The translations under genes were made by a program, and so were the position numbers. Shown in pieces: positions 16,462 to 24,533 of a stretch of DNA of 64,000 nt (position 1 is the stretch's first letter; every line of letters begins with the position of its first letter). The notes beneath the pieces are model-generated. The model worked only from the letters and a program-made list of their open reading frames with translations, did no database searches and had not been told where the DNA came from. Source of the DNA: Rhizobiales bacterium UBA1912 (GTDB lineage: Bacteria; Pseudomonadota; Alphaproteobacteria; Rhizobiales; Devosiaceae); assembly GCA_002337455.1 (NCBI GenBank), contig DDGC01000011.1, forward strand, positions 62,001 to 126,000. Direction: 5' to 3'.

Positions 16462-17634
16462 ATGAAACTTAAGAGCCTTCTTCTGGGTTCTGCAGCTGTT
16501 CTGGCCCTGTCGACGGGTGCCCAGGCCGCTGATCCGATTCCGGCGACTTTTGTGTCGCTCGGCGTTTGCGATGCCTACGGCATCTCGGGCCTGACCATTG
16601 AATCCGACGACACCTGCCTGTCGATCTCGGGTGAAGTGGCTTACGAATACTACCACGAAGACGTCGATGCTGGTTACGGCATCTACTCCAACGTCGATTG
16701 GGAACTGGCCTTCGAAGCCACCACCCAGACCGACTCTGGCGCTGCCGTTGCTTTCATCTCGTTCGTTGATGACGACACCGAAACCGTCACCGGCTTCGTG
16801 CACACCTTCTCGGAAGATCCCGTTGTTGATCAGGCTTACGTTCAGTTCGGTGACACCACCGTTCTTTCGGCTGGTCTGAAGGACAAGATCCTCGACACCG
16901 AAGTTCTCGACCACACCTATGGTGGTGGCGATGAACACGGTCTCTTCGATTGGGACTTCGATGAAAACGATCTGGTCAGCACTGCTGCTCAGGGCGGTCA
17001 CGTCATCACCATCGAATCGCTCGTCGCTGATGGCTTCACCGTCATTGCAGGTCTCGAAGACCTCGATGGCGACGGCACCGCACTGCTTGCTGTCGAGTAT
17101 GACGGCGGCATGTTCTCGGCTGAAGCTGCCGTTCTCCTTGGCGATCTCTATGGCGCCACCGATCCGGTCAACTTCTACGCTGCTGTTACCGCTGAATTCG
17201 ACGCCGTTGAAGCCCGCGCCAGCGTGATCTTCGACGACACCGGCTACTGGATTGCTTCGCTGGGCGCCACGGCGACCCTCGACATGTTCACCCTCGACGC
17301 TGACGCCTTCTTTGAAGACAATGGCGACTGGGGTGTTGCTGGAGAAGGTTCGTTCGACGCTACTGATACCGTTGCCATCTACATCGGCGCCGGCTACCAG
17401 GAAGTCGCTGCTGTTGACATCTTCACCGTTTACGGTGGTGTGAACGCTGACGTCACCGAAACCATCGCTGCCAACGCTGAACTCGGCTACGTCGACAACG
17501 GCGGCGCTGACTACATCTACGGCGCTGCTGGCCTGACCTACGCACCGGGCGGCGGTTTCGAAACCAGCCTGAACGTGTTCGCCGATACCGACGACCACTA
17601 CCGTCTGGCTTTCGAAGCTTCGAAAGAGTTCTAA
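16462..17634 (+). CDS. Major outer-membrane porin (alphaproteobacterial Porin_2 type)
   Basis: This 390-residue beta-barrel protein has a clear signal peptide (MKLKSLLLGSAAVLALSTGA, cleaved after QAA) and the mature N-terminus DPIPATFVSLGVCDAYG. Two early cysteines (VCDAYG and DTCLSI) are typical of the family. Alternating hydrophobic strands, an internal repeated architecture and a terminal Phe (FEASKEF) mark a barrel. Codons are strongly biased to GCT, GAC and GTT compared with neighbours, and GGAGG (16451) precedes the ATG, both signs of very high expression. The mature protein is very acidic, consistent with a salt-tolerant host. A strong terminator follows. Confidence 0.88.
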   Translation: MKLKSLLLGSAAVLALSTGAQAADPIPATFVSLGVCDAYGISGLTIESDDTCLSISGEVAYEYYHEDVDAGYGIYSNVDWELAFEATTQTDSGAAVAFISFVDDDTETVTGFVHTFSEDPVVDQAYVQFGDTTVLSAGLKDKILDTEVLDHTYGGGDEHGLFDWDFDENDLVSTAAQGGHVITIESLVADGFTVIAGLEDLDGDGTALLAVEYDGGMFSAEAAVLLGDLYGATDPVNFYAAVTAEFDAVEARASVIFDDTGYWIASLGATATLDMFTLDADAFFEDNGDWGVAGEGSFDATDTVAIYIGAGYQEVAAVDIFTVYGGVNADVTETIAANAELGYVDNGGADYIYGAAGLTYAPGGGFETSLNVFADTDDHYRLAFEASKEF

Positions 17635-17660
17635 GAACTCTTCGCCTCGAGGCGATTTTT

Positions 17661-17695
17661 GGAAAGGCCCGGCTTTTGCCGGGCCTTTCTTTTTG
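17661..17695 (+). terminator. Intrinsic terminator of the porin gene
   Basis: The hairpin GAAAGGCCCGGC / GCCGGGCCTTTC with a short TTTT loop is followed by CTTTTT. It begins about 28 bp after the porin stop codon. Confidence 0.9.
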
Positions 17696-17826
17696 TATTC
17701 GGGCGAGCTCCGGGCAAACAGCGGGCGGTAATGGCTTCGCCAGCGCCCGAAATGCTTTACACTGGGCTTGTAATTATCGAATCGACCGGAATTGCCGCAG
17801 CACGCGGCGCAAACCTATGGCTTTGA

Positions 17827-19035
17827 ATGATTTTTCCGCGCTTGCTCTCATTTGTCCTGCCCGCAGTCATCTCACTGACCCCAATTCAAGCGGCGCTGGC
17901 GCAGTACCAGTCACTCGATGAGACAGCTGAGGCCGGGGCCGGCGAGCCATTCGCCTGGGCCGTGCAGGTCGACGCCGGCGAACTGACGCTGAGCGGCAAT
18001 GTACCATACGAATCCGTCGCAACGATCCTAAGCCGGAGGGCGGGGATCGATGGCGAGGCCGGGATGACGATTGCCGATGGCGCGCCGCTCGGTTTCCTGC
18101 GCGATGCCATGAAAGCCATAACAGTGAGTGAAGTGCTGGCCGAAGGCGCCGTTGGATTCGAAGACGGCAGCTGGTTTGTCACGGGTGACCTGATCCCCGG
18201 CGAAGATGTGCAATCCTTGAAGGCGCTGTTGCAGGCAGTGGGGGGCGTCGAATCCTGGGATGTCGATGTGCAGGCTGCGACAAGTAATGAACGAAGCTCA
18301 GAGGGCGCGGCGTCCGAGGTCGCGGAATCGCTTGAAGCTTTGCTTGAGGAGCGGCCCGTTGAAGCAGGCGATACAACAGAAAACGCTGATGTTGCGCCGT
18401 TGCCCGACGAACAAGGTGAGCCTGAAACACCGCTGGTTGGGCAGGATGTCCCGGTGCCTTCGGAGGCAGCCGACGAGGTGATGGCGGAGGGAGGCGACGA
18501 CGTTCCTGGAACCGAAGTCGACGACGTCCCGCCCGAGCCGGTCGAGGAGGATATTGCGGAGGCGGCAGCGAACGAAGTGCCGGGTTCGGAACCTGAAACG
18601 GACGCCAGTCTCGGAACCGCCCTTACACCAGAAGAGACCACGACCGTTACCGACGAACAGGCAGTTCAATGTAAGGCACAGGTGGCGGCATTGACCGGCG
18701 AGTCGTCCATCGAGTTTGCATCGGGACGCGCCAGCCCAACTGCGGCGTCGGACGTCCTGATAGCGGCAATCGCCGATGCTCTGGCCATTTGCCCTTCTCA
18801 ACCGGTTTATGTAGAAGGACATACCGACGCCGATGGGCGGGCCGAGACCAATCTGGTCCTGTCGCTCAGCCGGGCCGAGGCCGTTGTCGACAGACTGGTG
18901 GATCAGGGGATTGACCCCCAGCGGCTGTTTGTTGTCGGTTATGGAGCAAGTCTTCCGGTCGCGTCTAACGACACGGCGGCGGGCAAGGCGAAAAACCGGC
19001 GCATCGTCTTCAGCTTCGAAGATATTGCGCAGTAA
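17827..19035 (+). CDS. OmpA-family protein with acidic linker
   Basis: This 402-residue envelope protein has a signal peptide (FPRLLSFVLPAVISLTPIQA, cleaved near ALA-QYQ). Residues about 40-150 form a BON-like region (AWAVQVDAGELTLSGNVPYE) that probably binds phospholipid or another envelope component. A very acidic low-complexity linker spans about 155-280. The C-terminal OmpA peptidoglycan-binding domain has FASGRASPT, VYVEGHTDADGRAETN and LSLSRAEAVVDRLVDQGI, ending in NRRIVFSFE. The protein would tether the envelope to peptidoglycan. It lies after the porin terminator, so it has its own promoter in 17700-17826, where I see no clear consensus. Confidence 0.85.
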   Translation: MIFPRLLSFVLPAVISLTPIQAALAQYQSLDETAEAGAGEPFAWAVQVDAGELTLSGNVPYESVATILSRRAGIDGEAGMTIADGAPLGFLRDAMKAITVSEVLAEGAVGFEDGSWFVTGDLIPGEDVQSLKALLQAVGGVESWDVDVQAATSNERSSEGAASEVAESLEALLEERPVEAGDTTENADVAPLPDEQGEPETPLVGQDVPVPSEAADEVMAEGGDDVPGTEVDDVPPEPVEEDIAEAAANEVPGSEPETDASLGTALTPEETTTVTDEQAVQCKAQVAALTGESSIEFASGRASPTAASDVLIAAIADALAICPSQPVYVEGHTDADGRAETNLVLSLSRAEAVVDRLVDQGIDPQRLFVVGYGASLPVASNDTAAGKAKNRRIVFSFEDIAQ

Positions 19036-19095
19036 AAGGGCCGGGCTGTGATCTGCCGAAAGGCAGCGCTCCAGTCGGTAAATGGGGGCTAGGCA

Positions 19096-19203
19096 GTGAG
19101 TGACATTGCATATCTGATCGCCATCAACTGGCCGTTTCTGGTGCTGGCCGTGCTGATCGGCATTGCGACCGGATGGTACGGCGCACCCGAAGAGGGGCGC
19201 TGA
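19096..19203 (+). CDS. 35-residue single-pass membrane microprotein
   Basis: A GTG-started frame encodes MSDIAYLIAINWPFLVLAVL followed by IGIATGWYGAPEEGR: one hydrophobic helix between a short polar start and a charged tail. It begins about 60 bp after the OmpA-like gene and stops 10 bp before the helix-hairpin-helix gene, so it fits as a middle gene of a small operon. Its coding character (membrane helix with W-P and G-W positions at the borders) and tight spacing make it credible despite its size. Function unknown. Confidence 0.6.
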   Translation: MSDIAYLIAINWPFLVLAVLIGIATGWYGAPEEGR

Positions 19204-19213
19204 AAGCAAGCTC

Positions 19214-19639
19214 ATGAACCCCACGCCGCACATTATTCCCAGCGCGTTGCTGCTGCTCGCCGCTTTTTTCATCGGTTGCCTTATCGGCTATCTGCTCAAG
19301 CGGATGTTCGGTTCCAGCCAGCGCGCCACGCCGGCTGTGCAACCCGCTCAGTCGCAAACGCCGGAGGCGCCCAAAACGCCCGACCTCGGCGACCCCGCGC
19401 TTGGACTGCTGGTTGGCCCGATCAATGGGCAGCCCGACGATCTCAAGAAGATCAAGGGCATAGGCCCTAAACTTGAATCGGTTCTGCATGACAACGGCGT
19501 CTTTCATTTCAGCCAGATTGCCGCCTGGAACGCCAAGTCGATTGCCGTGATGAACACGCGGCTGTCGTTCAAGGGCCGCATCGAGCGCGAAAAATGGGTG
19601 TCGCAGGCCAAGGTGTTGGTCAAGGCGGGCAAGGCCTAG
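19214..19639 (+). CDS. Membrane-anchored helix-hairpin-helix protein
   Basis: This 141-residue protein has one N-terminal membrane helix (ALLLLAAFFIGCLIGYLLKR), a Pro/Ala-rich linker, and a C-terminal helix-hairpin-helix-like domain, DLKKIKGIGPKLESVLHDNG followed by VFHFSQIAAWN. This domain is the one often annotated as NADH dehydrogenase subunit E C-terminal or flap-endonuclease-like, and it may bind nucleic acid or protein. The ATG at 19214 was preferred to an upstream in-frame start that would overlap the microprotein. The role is unknown; similar proteins are widespread in Hyphomicrobiales. Confidence 0.75.
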   Translation: MNPTPHIIPSALLLLAAFFIGCLIGYLLKRMFGSSQRATPAVQPAQSQTPEAPKTPDLGDPALGLLVGPINGQPDDLKKIKGIGPKLESVLHDNGVFHFSQIAAWNAKSIAVMNTRLSFKGRIEREKWVSQAKVLVKAGKA

Positions 19640-19664
19640 CCTCGTCTTGCCAGCCACGCCGGTG

Positions 19665-20618
19665 CTACCCGGCTTTGTCCGCGACCTCCCCAACGTCCGC
19701 CCGGCAAATCTCTCGCAAAAACGCCGCTACGGCCTGATGCTCCTCGGGATTTTCGAGCAGCGCGGGCGACCCCTGATCGGATATGACCAGCGTCGCCGCA
19801 TCCCGGCGGCGGCGCACCATCTCGTCGAAACTGGCCCGACGCACCTGATCGGTTAGTTGCGAGCGCACGATCATCAGTGGAGCGTGGGAGAGCGTATCGA
19901 ACAATTGCCATTGCGGTTCGAGAACGTCGTCAAACTCGAACTGCTCGAGCTGCGCGATCAGCTGGCTGTCGAAAAGCGGACGCAGCTTTCCGCGCGCATC
20001 CTCGGCATAGATGCGTTGCGCAAAGCCATCGAGCCGCGCTTCGGATTCGCCCGGATAGTCGGTGCCCACGATCTTGCGCAGAGCGGCCCTGCCTGCCGAT
20101 GGTGACTTGAGCGCCGTCAAATGGCGGAAATTGTTGCGGGCGCGCACCAGCCCGCGCGGGTCGGTAACCGGGCCGGAGTCGACCAGGATCGTGCCGGCAA
20201 CGGCGAGGGGCTGGCGCGCGGCAATGACCATCGCTACCTGGCCACCATGACCTTCGCCGGCCAGAACGGCGCGCGGCACGTCGAGCGCCGCCATCACATC
20301 GAGCACGCAATCGGCGTCGGCGAGCGTTGAGTAGCGCGCGCCCTTGCCGAGGTAGGCCGAGCGCCCCCGGCCAGGCAGATCGATCAGGATAAAGGCAAAG
20401 CCGGTATCGGGCAGGCGGTTGATGGCGGCGGGCAGCCCGGCGAAATCGGAAATGTTGCGCACATAGCCGGGCAGGCAGACGATTGGCGCTACATCGTCGG
20501 CGATGTCGCCGTGAATATGCACGGCAATCTGGATATTGGCAGCGCTGCACGTGATCGTCCTGACGGGCAGATCTGAAAAAAGCGGTGTTTCGGGGAGGGG
20601 AGTTGCGCGCTTGAACAT
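19665..20618 (-). CDS. Alpha/beta-hydrolase-fold protein lacking catalytic Ser and His
   Basis: This 317-residue alpha/beta hydrolase fold protein has PIVCLPGYVRNISDF as the oxyanion-loop strand and FILIDLPGRGRSAYLG after it. The nucleophile elbow, normally G-x-S-x-G-G, reads AGEGHGGQ, with Gly at the Ser position. The C-terminal segment, normally G-H-x-P-x-L-x-x-P-E, reads QGSPALLENPEE, with no His. The fold is otherwise well kept, and the gene is intact, so it looks like a non-catalytic or re-purposed member rather than a decaying gene. It is convergent with the helix-hairpin-helix gene, 25 bp apart. Partner and ligand are unknown. Confidence 0.8.
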   Translation of the reverse strand: MFKRATPLPETPLFSDLPVRTITCSAANIQIAVHIHGDIADDVAPIVCLPGYVRNISDFAGLPAAINRLPDTGFAFILIDLPGRGRSAYLGKGARYSTLADADCVLDVMAALDVPRAVLAGEGHGGQVAMVIAARQPLAVAGTILVDSGPVTDPRGLVRARNNFRHLTALKSPSAGRAALRKIVGTDYPGESEARLDGFAQRIYAEDARGKLRPLFDSQLIAQLEQFEFDDVLEPQWQLFDTLSHAPLMIVRSQLTDQVRRASFDEMVRRRRDAATLVISDQGSPALLENPEEHQAVAAFLREICRADVGEVADKAG

Positions 20619-20786
20619 GATGCTTCATACCACGCCCGGCGGCGCAGGCAATCGCGGTAAACACAGGGGCCGCGGCCCCGCTTGTCGCGCCACGCAAGTG
20701 CCACTATGGTGCGCCAGTTTTGGGGGTGACAAAACCGTCATCCCGCGCCATCAAGAAACATCCCGTTAGGGATCAAGGGCGATACT

Positions 20787-20875
20787 GGAGTGCTTCCAGC
20801 AAAAGTGGAAACCACTTTTGTGGTGCGGAAGCGCGACAACCTAGAAAGTGGAGTGCTTCCGGAGGAAGCGCGATA
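20787..20875. repeat. Nested palindromic intergenic repeat (family C), 1.5 copies
   Basis: The 312-bp gap 20619-20930 holds no gene. The first unit forms GTGCTTCC..GGAAGCGC around an inner AAAAGTGG-AAA-CCACTTTT hairpin (about 20791-20834). A second, shorter unit repeats GAAAGTGGAGTGCTTCCGG..GGAAGCGCGATA (20843-20873) and has lost the inner hairpin. The rest of the gap (20619-20786) shows no feature I can name apart from the promoter region of dapA. Confidence 0.8.
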
Positions 20876-20930
20876 ATCGTTAAGGGCGGCTGCCAGGCGC
20901 GCCATCTGTCGAAATCAAGGACTGTCTCAC

Positions 20931-21809
20931 ATGTTTTCCGGGTCGATCACGGCGTTGATAACGCCGTTCCATAAGGGTGCTGTTGATGAAGACGCCATGG
21001 CGCGCTTCGTCAAATGGCAGATCGAGGAAGGCACCAACGGTCTGGTTCCGGTGGGAACGACGGGCGAAAGCCCTACGGTCAGCCACGAGGAACACCGCCG
21101 CGTTATCGAGATCGCCATCGAGGTGGCCGCAAAGCGGGTTCCGGTCATCGCCGGGGCCGGCTCCAATTCGACGCGCGAAGCCATTCATCTGGCCGAATTT
21201 GCAGAGAAGGCGGGCGCAGATGGCATCCTGACCATCGTGCCCTATTACAACAAGCCCAATCAGGAGGGCCTGTTCCAGCACTTTTCGGCCGTCGCCAAGG
21301 CAACCAGCCTGCCGGTCATTCTTTATTCGGTGCCCGGCCGCACAGTGGTCGATATCAACGTCGAGACCATGAAGCGCCTGCGCGATGAGTGCCCCAATAT
21401 CGTTGGGGTCAAGGATGCGACGGCCGACATGAGCAAGGCGACCATGACACGCGCCGCGCTGGGTTCGGAGTTCATAATGCTCTCGGGCGAGGACATCACC
21501 GCGCTTGGGTTTAACGCGCATGGGGGCAGGGGGTGCATTTCGGTGACCTCCAACGTTGCGCCCAGGCTGTGTTCGGCGTTTCAAGCCGCCTGTCAGGCTG
21601 GCGATTTCGCGACGGCGCTGACCATTCAGGACCGGCTGGCGCCGCTCCATAAGGCGCTGTTTATCGAGCCCAACCCGCAGGGCACCAAATATGCAGCAAG
21701 CAGGCTGGGTCTGTTCGGCGACGAAATCCGGCTGCCACTCGTCCCGGTGACCGAGACCACGCGCGCCGCGATCGATGCCGCGCTGGTTCACGCCGGGCTC
21801 ATCAACTGA
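20931..21809 (+). CDS. dapA: 4-hydroxy-tetrahydrodipicolinate synthase
   Basis: This 292-residue TIM-barrel enzyme condenses pyruvate with aspartate semialdehyde, the first step of the lysine/diaminopimelate branch. The Schiff-base lysine is Lys161 (NIVGVKDATADM). Tyr132 lies in VILYSVPGRT and Tyr106 in TIVPYYNKPNQ, and the pyruvate-binding GTTGES loop is at residues 42-47. Length and motifs are standard. The smpB gene follows 10 bp downstream, a common pairing in alphaproteobacteria. Confidence 0.97.
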   Translation: MFSGSITALITPFHKGAVDEDAMARFVKWQIEEGTNGLVPVGTTGESPTVSHEEHRRVIEIAIEVAAKRVPVIAGAGSNSTREAIHLAEFAEKAGADGILTIVPYYNKPNQEGLFQHFSAVAKATSLPVILYSVPGRTVVDINVETMKRLRDECPNIVGVKDATADMSKATMTRAALGSEFIMLSGEDITALGFNAHGGRGCISVTSNVAPRLCSAFQAACQAGDFATALTIQDRLAPLHKALFIEPNPQGTKYAASRLGLFGDEIRLPLVPVTETTRAAIDAALVHAGLIN

Positions 21810-21819
21810 TCGACAGGTC

Positions 21820-22299
21820 ATGGCACCAAAAAAAGAAAAAGGTCTGCTCGAAACCGGCATGGTGGCCGAAAACCGCCGGGCCCGGTTTGATTACGAGGTT
21901 CTCGACACCGTCGAGGCCGGCATCGTGCTGCGCGGCACCGAGGTGAAATCCCTGCGCAACGGCAAGGCCCAGATCACCGAATCCTATGTGTCGCCCGAGG
22001 GCGGAGAGCTTTGGCTCATCAATGCCAATATCCCCGAATACGTGCAGGCCAACCGCTTCAACCACGACGAAAAACGCCGCCGCAAGCTGCTGGTGTCGCA
22101 CCGCGAACTCGATAAGCTCGCCAAGGGCGTCGAGCGGCAGGGCAACACGATCGTGCCTCTAAAGCTCTATTTCAACGATCGCGGCATGGCCAAACTGCTG
22201 ATCGGGCTGGCCAAGGGTCGCAAATCCCACGACAAGCGAGACGTCCAGAAGGATCGTGATTGGGCCCGCGACAAGCAGCGGATTTTGAAGAACGGGTGA
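21820..22299 (+). CDS. smpB: SsrA-binding protein
   Basis: This 159-residue SmpB binds tmRNA and positions it in stalled ribosomes for trans-translation. Recognisable segments are GMVAENRRARFDYEVLDTVE, GIVLRGTEVKSLRNGKAQI and ANIPEYVQANRFNHD. The basic C-terminal tail with KSHDKRDVQKDRDWARDKQR reaches the decoding centre. The start at 21820 (MAPKKEKGLLETGM) leaves a 10-bp gap after dapA; an in-frame extension upstream would overlap dapA and is rejected. Confidence 0.97.
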   Translation: MAPKKEKGLLETGMVAENRRARFDYEVLDTVEAGIVLRGTEVKSLRNGKAQITESYVSPEGGELWLINANIPEYVQANRFNHDEKRRRKLLVSHRELDKLAKGVERQGNTIVPLKLYFNDRGMAKLLIGLAKGRKSHDKRDVQKDRDWARDKQRILKNG

Positions 22300-22328
22300 T
22301 CCAGAGCCGGTCGGGCCCTATCCAAAGC

Positions 22329-22541
22329 TGGGTGTACTGGATCCCGGATCAAGTCCGGGATGACCGGAGGAGGGCGTGCCTTTGCCAAACAGTTCCGTCC
22401 TTACCCACTACCCAGCCGCAGCTTTCCCCGGACCATCCTCCCACTCGCTACTCCGGCGGAAGCCGGAGCCCATGTGCGCCGCCACACCCAGTGATGGCTC
22501 GGTGATGCTGCTGGGTCCCGGATCAAGTCCGGGACAGCGAT
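22329..22541. repeat. Cluster of family A palindromic arms
   Basis: The 342-bp gap 22300-22641 holds no gene. It contains TACTGGATCCCGGATCAAGT..CCGGGATGACC (22333-22365), a related hairpin CTCCGGCGGAAGCCGGAG (22451-22468), and a second arm GCTGGGTCCCGGATCAAGTC..GGGACAGC (22509-22540). The two main arms are in the same orientation here, unlike the inverted pairs at 1860-1958 and 30299-30392. Confidence 0.8.
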
Positions 22542-22641
22542 GGGGGCAATGCCAGCTTGGCCACTCCCACTGCTTTCATTCTGGCCCTGACCCGGACCAG
22601 TAAACGGCAGCGCCGGCGATGGTTTGGGCAGCATGCCGCAT

Positions 22642-23319
22642 TCACCCCCTAGTGATCGCCGCCTTGGCTTTGCCCATCGCGTCCTCGAACATTTCCGTCG
22701 TCAGACGGCCGGTATTGGTGTTGTACCGCGAGCAGTGGAAGCTATCGATCAGCATCCGGCCATCGGTCAATAAATGCTCGCGCCCATGGCCGAACGGAAA
22801 CGCGGCGCGGCGTTCGCCCAGCGCGCTGAGCAGCGATTCATGGGCGATGCGGCCGAGCGCAAAGAACGCCTTGGCCTGTGGGTTGGCTTCGATGGTCGCA
22901 TTGAGAAACTGTCGGCAGGTGGCGATCTCGGGGCCGGTCGGCTTGTTCTGCGGGGGAACGCAGCGCACCGCATTGACGATCAGCGTATCGACGAGCTGCA
23001 GGCTGTCGTTGGGGTCGGCCTCGAACATGCCGGTCGCCAGCCCGAATTTCTTGAGCGTGGCATAGAGCAGATCGCCGGCATAATCGCCGGTAAAGGGCCG
23101 GCCGGTGCGGTTGGCGCCGCGTAAACCGGGCGCGAGGCCCACGATCAGGAGGCGAGGGGCCGTGCCACCCCAATTGTCCACCGGGGCGTTGTGCCAATCG
23201 GGAAACTGCTGCTGGTTGATATGCCGGAATTCGGCCAGCCGCGGACAGAGCGGGCAATCGGGGGGTGGATTGGTCTGGAGCGCCAAGGGATGTCTCGCAC
23301 GGGAATCAGTGCGTTGCAT
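22642..23319 (-). CDS. Family 5 uracil-DNA glycosylase
   Basis: This 225-residue Fe-S uracil-DNA glycosylase excises uracil and other deaminated bases. The family-5 (UdgB) assignment rests on VGLAPGLRGANRTGRPFTGD and YAGDLL in place of the family-4 GEAPG motif, plus CPLCPRL near the N-terminus and VRCVPPQNKP, which supply [4Fe-4S] cysteines. The C-terminal motif IDSFHCSRYNTNTGRL is also present. I chose the ATG at 23319 (MQRTDSRARHPLALQ). This start lies inside the end of the upstream NYN gene (14-bp overlap), so the two are translationally linked. Confidence 0.88.
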   Translation of the reverse strand: MQRTDSRARHPLALQTNPPPDCPLCPRLAEFRHINQQQFPDWHNAPVDNWGGTAPRLLIVGLAPGLRGANRTGRPFTGDYAGDLLYATLKKFGLATGMFEADPNDSLQLVDTLIVNAVRCVPPQNKPTGPEIATCRQFLNATIEANPQAKAFFALGRIAHESLLSALGERRAAFPFGHGREHLLTDGRMLIDSFHCSRYNTNTGRLTTEMFEDAMGKAKAAITRG

Positions 23320-23872
23320 CCTCTCTGGCGGCCTGCTGGCGGTCAACCTGTGGGCGCCCCACCGTTTTGGCCAGGGTGGCGATTTCAAGGAAGTAATCGG
23401 CCTGGCGGCGCAGATCGTCGGAAACCATCGGTGTGGGGGTGGTCATGGTCGAGGCTACGGTGACCTTCTTGCCGCGCCGCTGCAGCGCGGCGACCAGCGC
23501 GGTAAAATCGCCATCGCCCGAAAACAGCACGAAATGGTCGTAATGGGCGGACATCTCCAGCGCATCGATGGCCAGCTCGATATCCATGTTGCCCTTGATC
23601 TTGCGGCGTCCCTGCGCGTCGGTGAATTCCTTGGCCGGCTTGGTCACCACCGTATAGCCGTTGTAGTCGAGCCAGTCGATGAGCGGGCGGATCGACGAGT
23701 ACTCCTGATCCTCGACAAGCGCCGTGTAGTAATAGGCGCGCAGCAGGTAGGCCGTCTCCTGAAATTCGCTCAGCAGCCGCTTGTAGTCGATATCGACGCC
23801 AAGTGCTCTGGACGTGGCGTAAAGGTTGGCGCCGTCGATAAACAGCACAACCTTTTCCCGGGAATCGAACAT
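23306..23872 (-). CDS. NYN-domain (PIN-like) protein, LabA/DUF88 type
   Basis: This 188-residue NYN-domain protein has the acidic residues expected of a PIN-like ribonuclease: VVLFIDGANLYATSRALG (first Asp), KGNMDIELAIDAL (middle Asp) and FVLFSGDGDFTALVAALQRR (C-terminal acidic pair). Members are thought to act on RNA. The start at 23872 (MFDSREKVVLFIDGAN) is preferred to one 60 bp upstream. The downstream UDG gene overlaps it, an arrangement that suggests co-expression, though no joint function is known to me. Confidence 0.85.
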   Translation of the reverse strand: MFDSREKVVLFIDGANLYATSRALGVDIDYKRLLSEFQETAYLLRAYYYTALVEDQEYSSIRPLIDWLDYNGYTVVTKPAKEFTDAQGRRKIKGNMDIELAIDALEMSAHYDHFVLFSGDGDFTALVAALQRRGKKVTVASTMTTPTPMVSDDLRRQADYFLEIATLAKTVGRPQVDRQQAAREDATH

Positions 23873-24063
23873 ATGGACAAAAGCTCCAAACAATAAATCG
23901 GCGGAAAAATTGCAAGCGTGTGTCTCGTTCAACGCGGCAGGAGGGAAAGAAGTTCATCTGAGGGGCAAATTAACATTGTCCGGCAAACCAAACCGCCGCT
24001 TGTCATCGCCAAAGCCCTCGTGTAAGAGAGCGGACAACTCCCCTAAAGCAATGGAGACCGGCT

Positions 24064-24432
24064 GTGGCACGCGTCACCGTAGAAGATTGCATTGAAAAGA
24101 TTCCGAACCGCTTCGAGCTGGTTCTTGCGGCAGCCCACCGGGCCCGCATGATCTCCTCTGGCGGCCAGATCACAGTGGATCGCGACAACGACAAGAACCC
24201 CGTCGTCGCCCTGCGTGAAATCGGCGATGGCACGATTTCGCCCGACGATCTGCAGGAAGATCTGATCCACTCGCTCCAGAAGTACGTGGAAGTCGACGAG
24301 CCGGAAATGGATACTGCGCCGCGCATCGAAACCTCTTCGGACGAAGAAGGTCCGGTGTTCGACACCATTTCCGAAGAAGAGCTGCTCCGCGGCATTGAGT
24401 CGCTGGCGCCCCCCGAGCGTCGCGACGATTGA
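24064..24432 (+). CDS. rpoZ: RNA polymerase omega subunit
   Basis: This 122-residue omega subunit helps assemble beta-prime into RNA polymerase and mediates ppGpp binding in many bacteria. It starts at a GTG and reads MARVTVEDCIEKIPNRFELV followed by AAHRARMISSGG, with DNDKNPVVALREIGDG in the core. The acidic C-terminal extension is typical of alphaproteobacteria. It lies 101 bp upstream of the (p)ppGpp synthetase gene, the same order as in many bacteria. Confidence 0.96.
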   Translation: MARVTVEDCIEKIPNRFELVLAAAHRARMISSGGQITVDRDNDKNPVVALREIGDGTISPDDLQEDLIHSLQKYVEVDEPEMDTAPRIETSSDEEGPVFDTISEEELLRGIESLAPPERRDD

Positions 24433-24533
24433 TCGGCGTAAGCCTTTCCCTATAGTGTTTGCAAAGGCGTCTGGCTCTCGGGCCGGGCGCCTTTGCAGTT
24501 TATGGTCGAAAAATCTCTGGAGTACCCCGGCGC

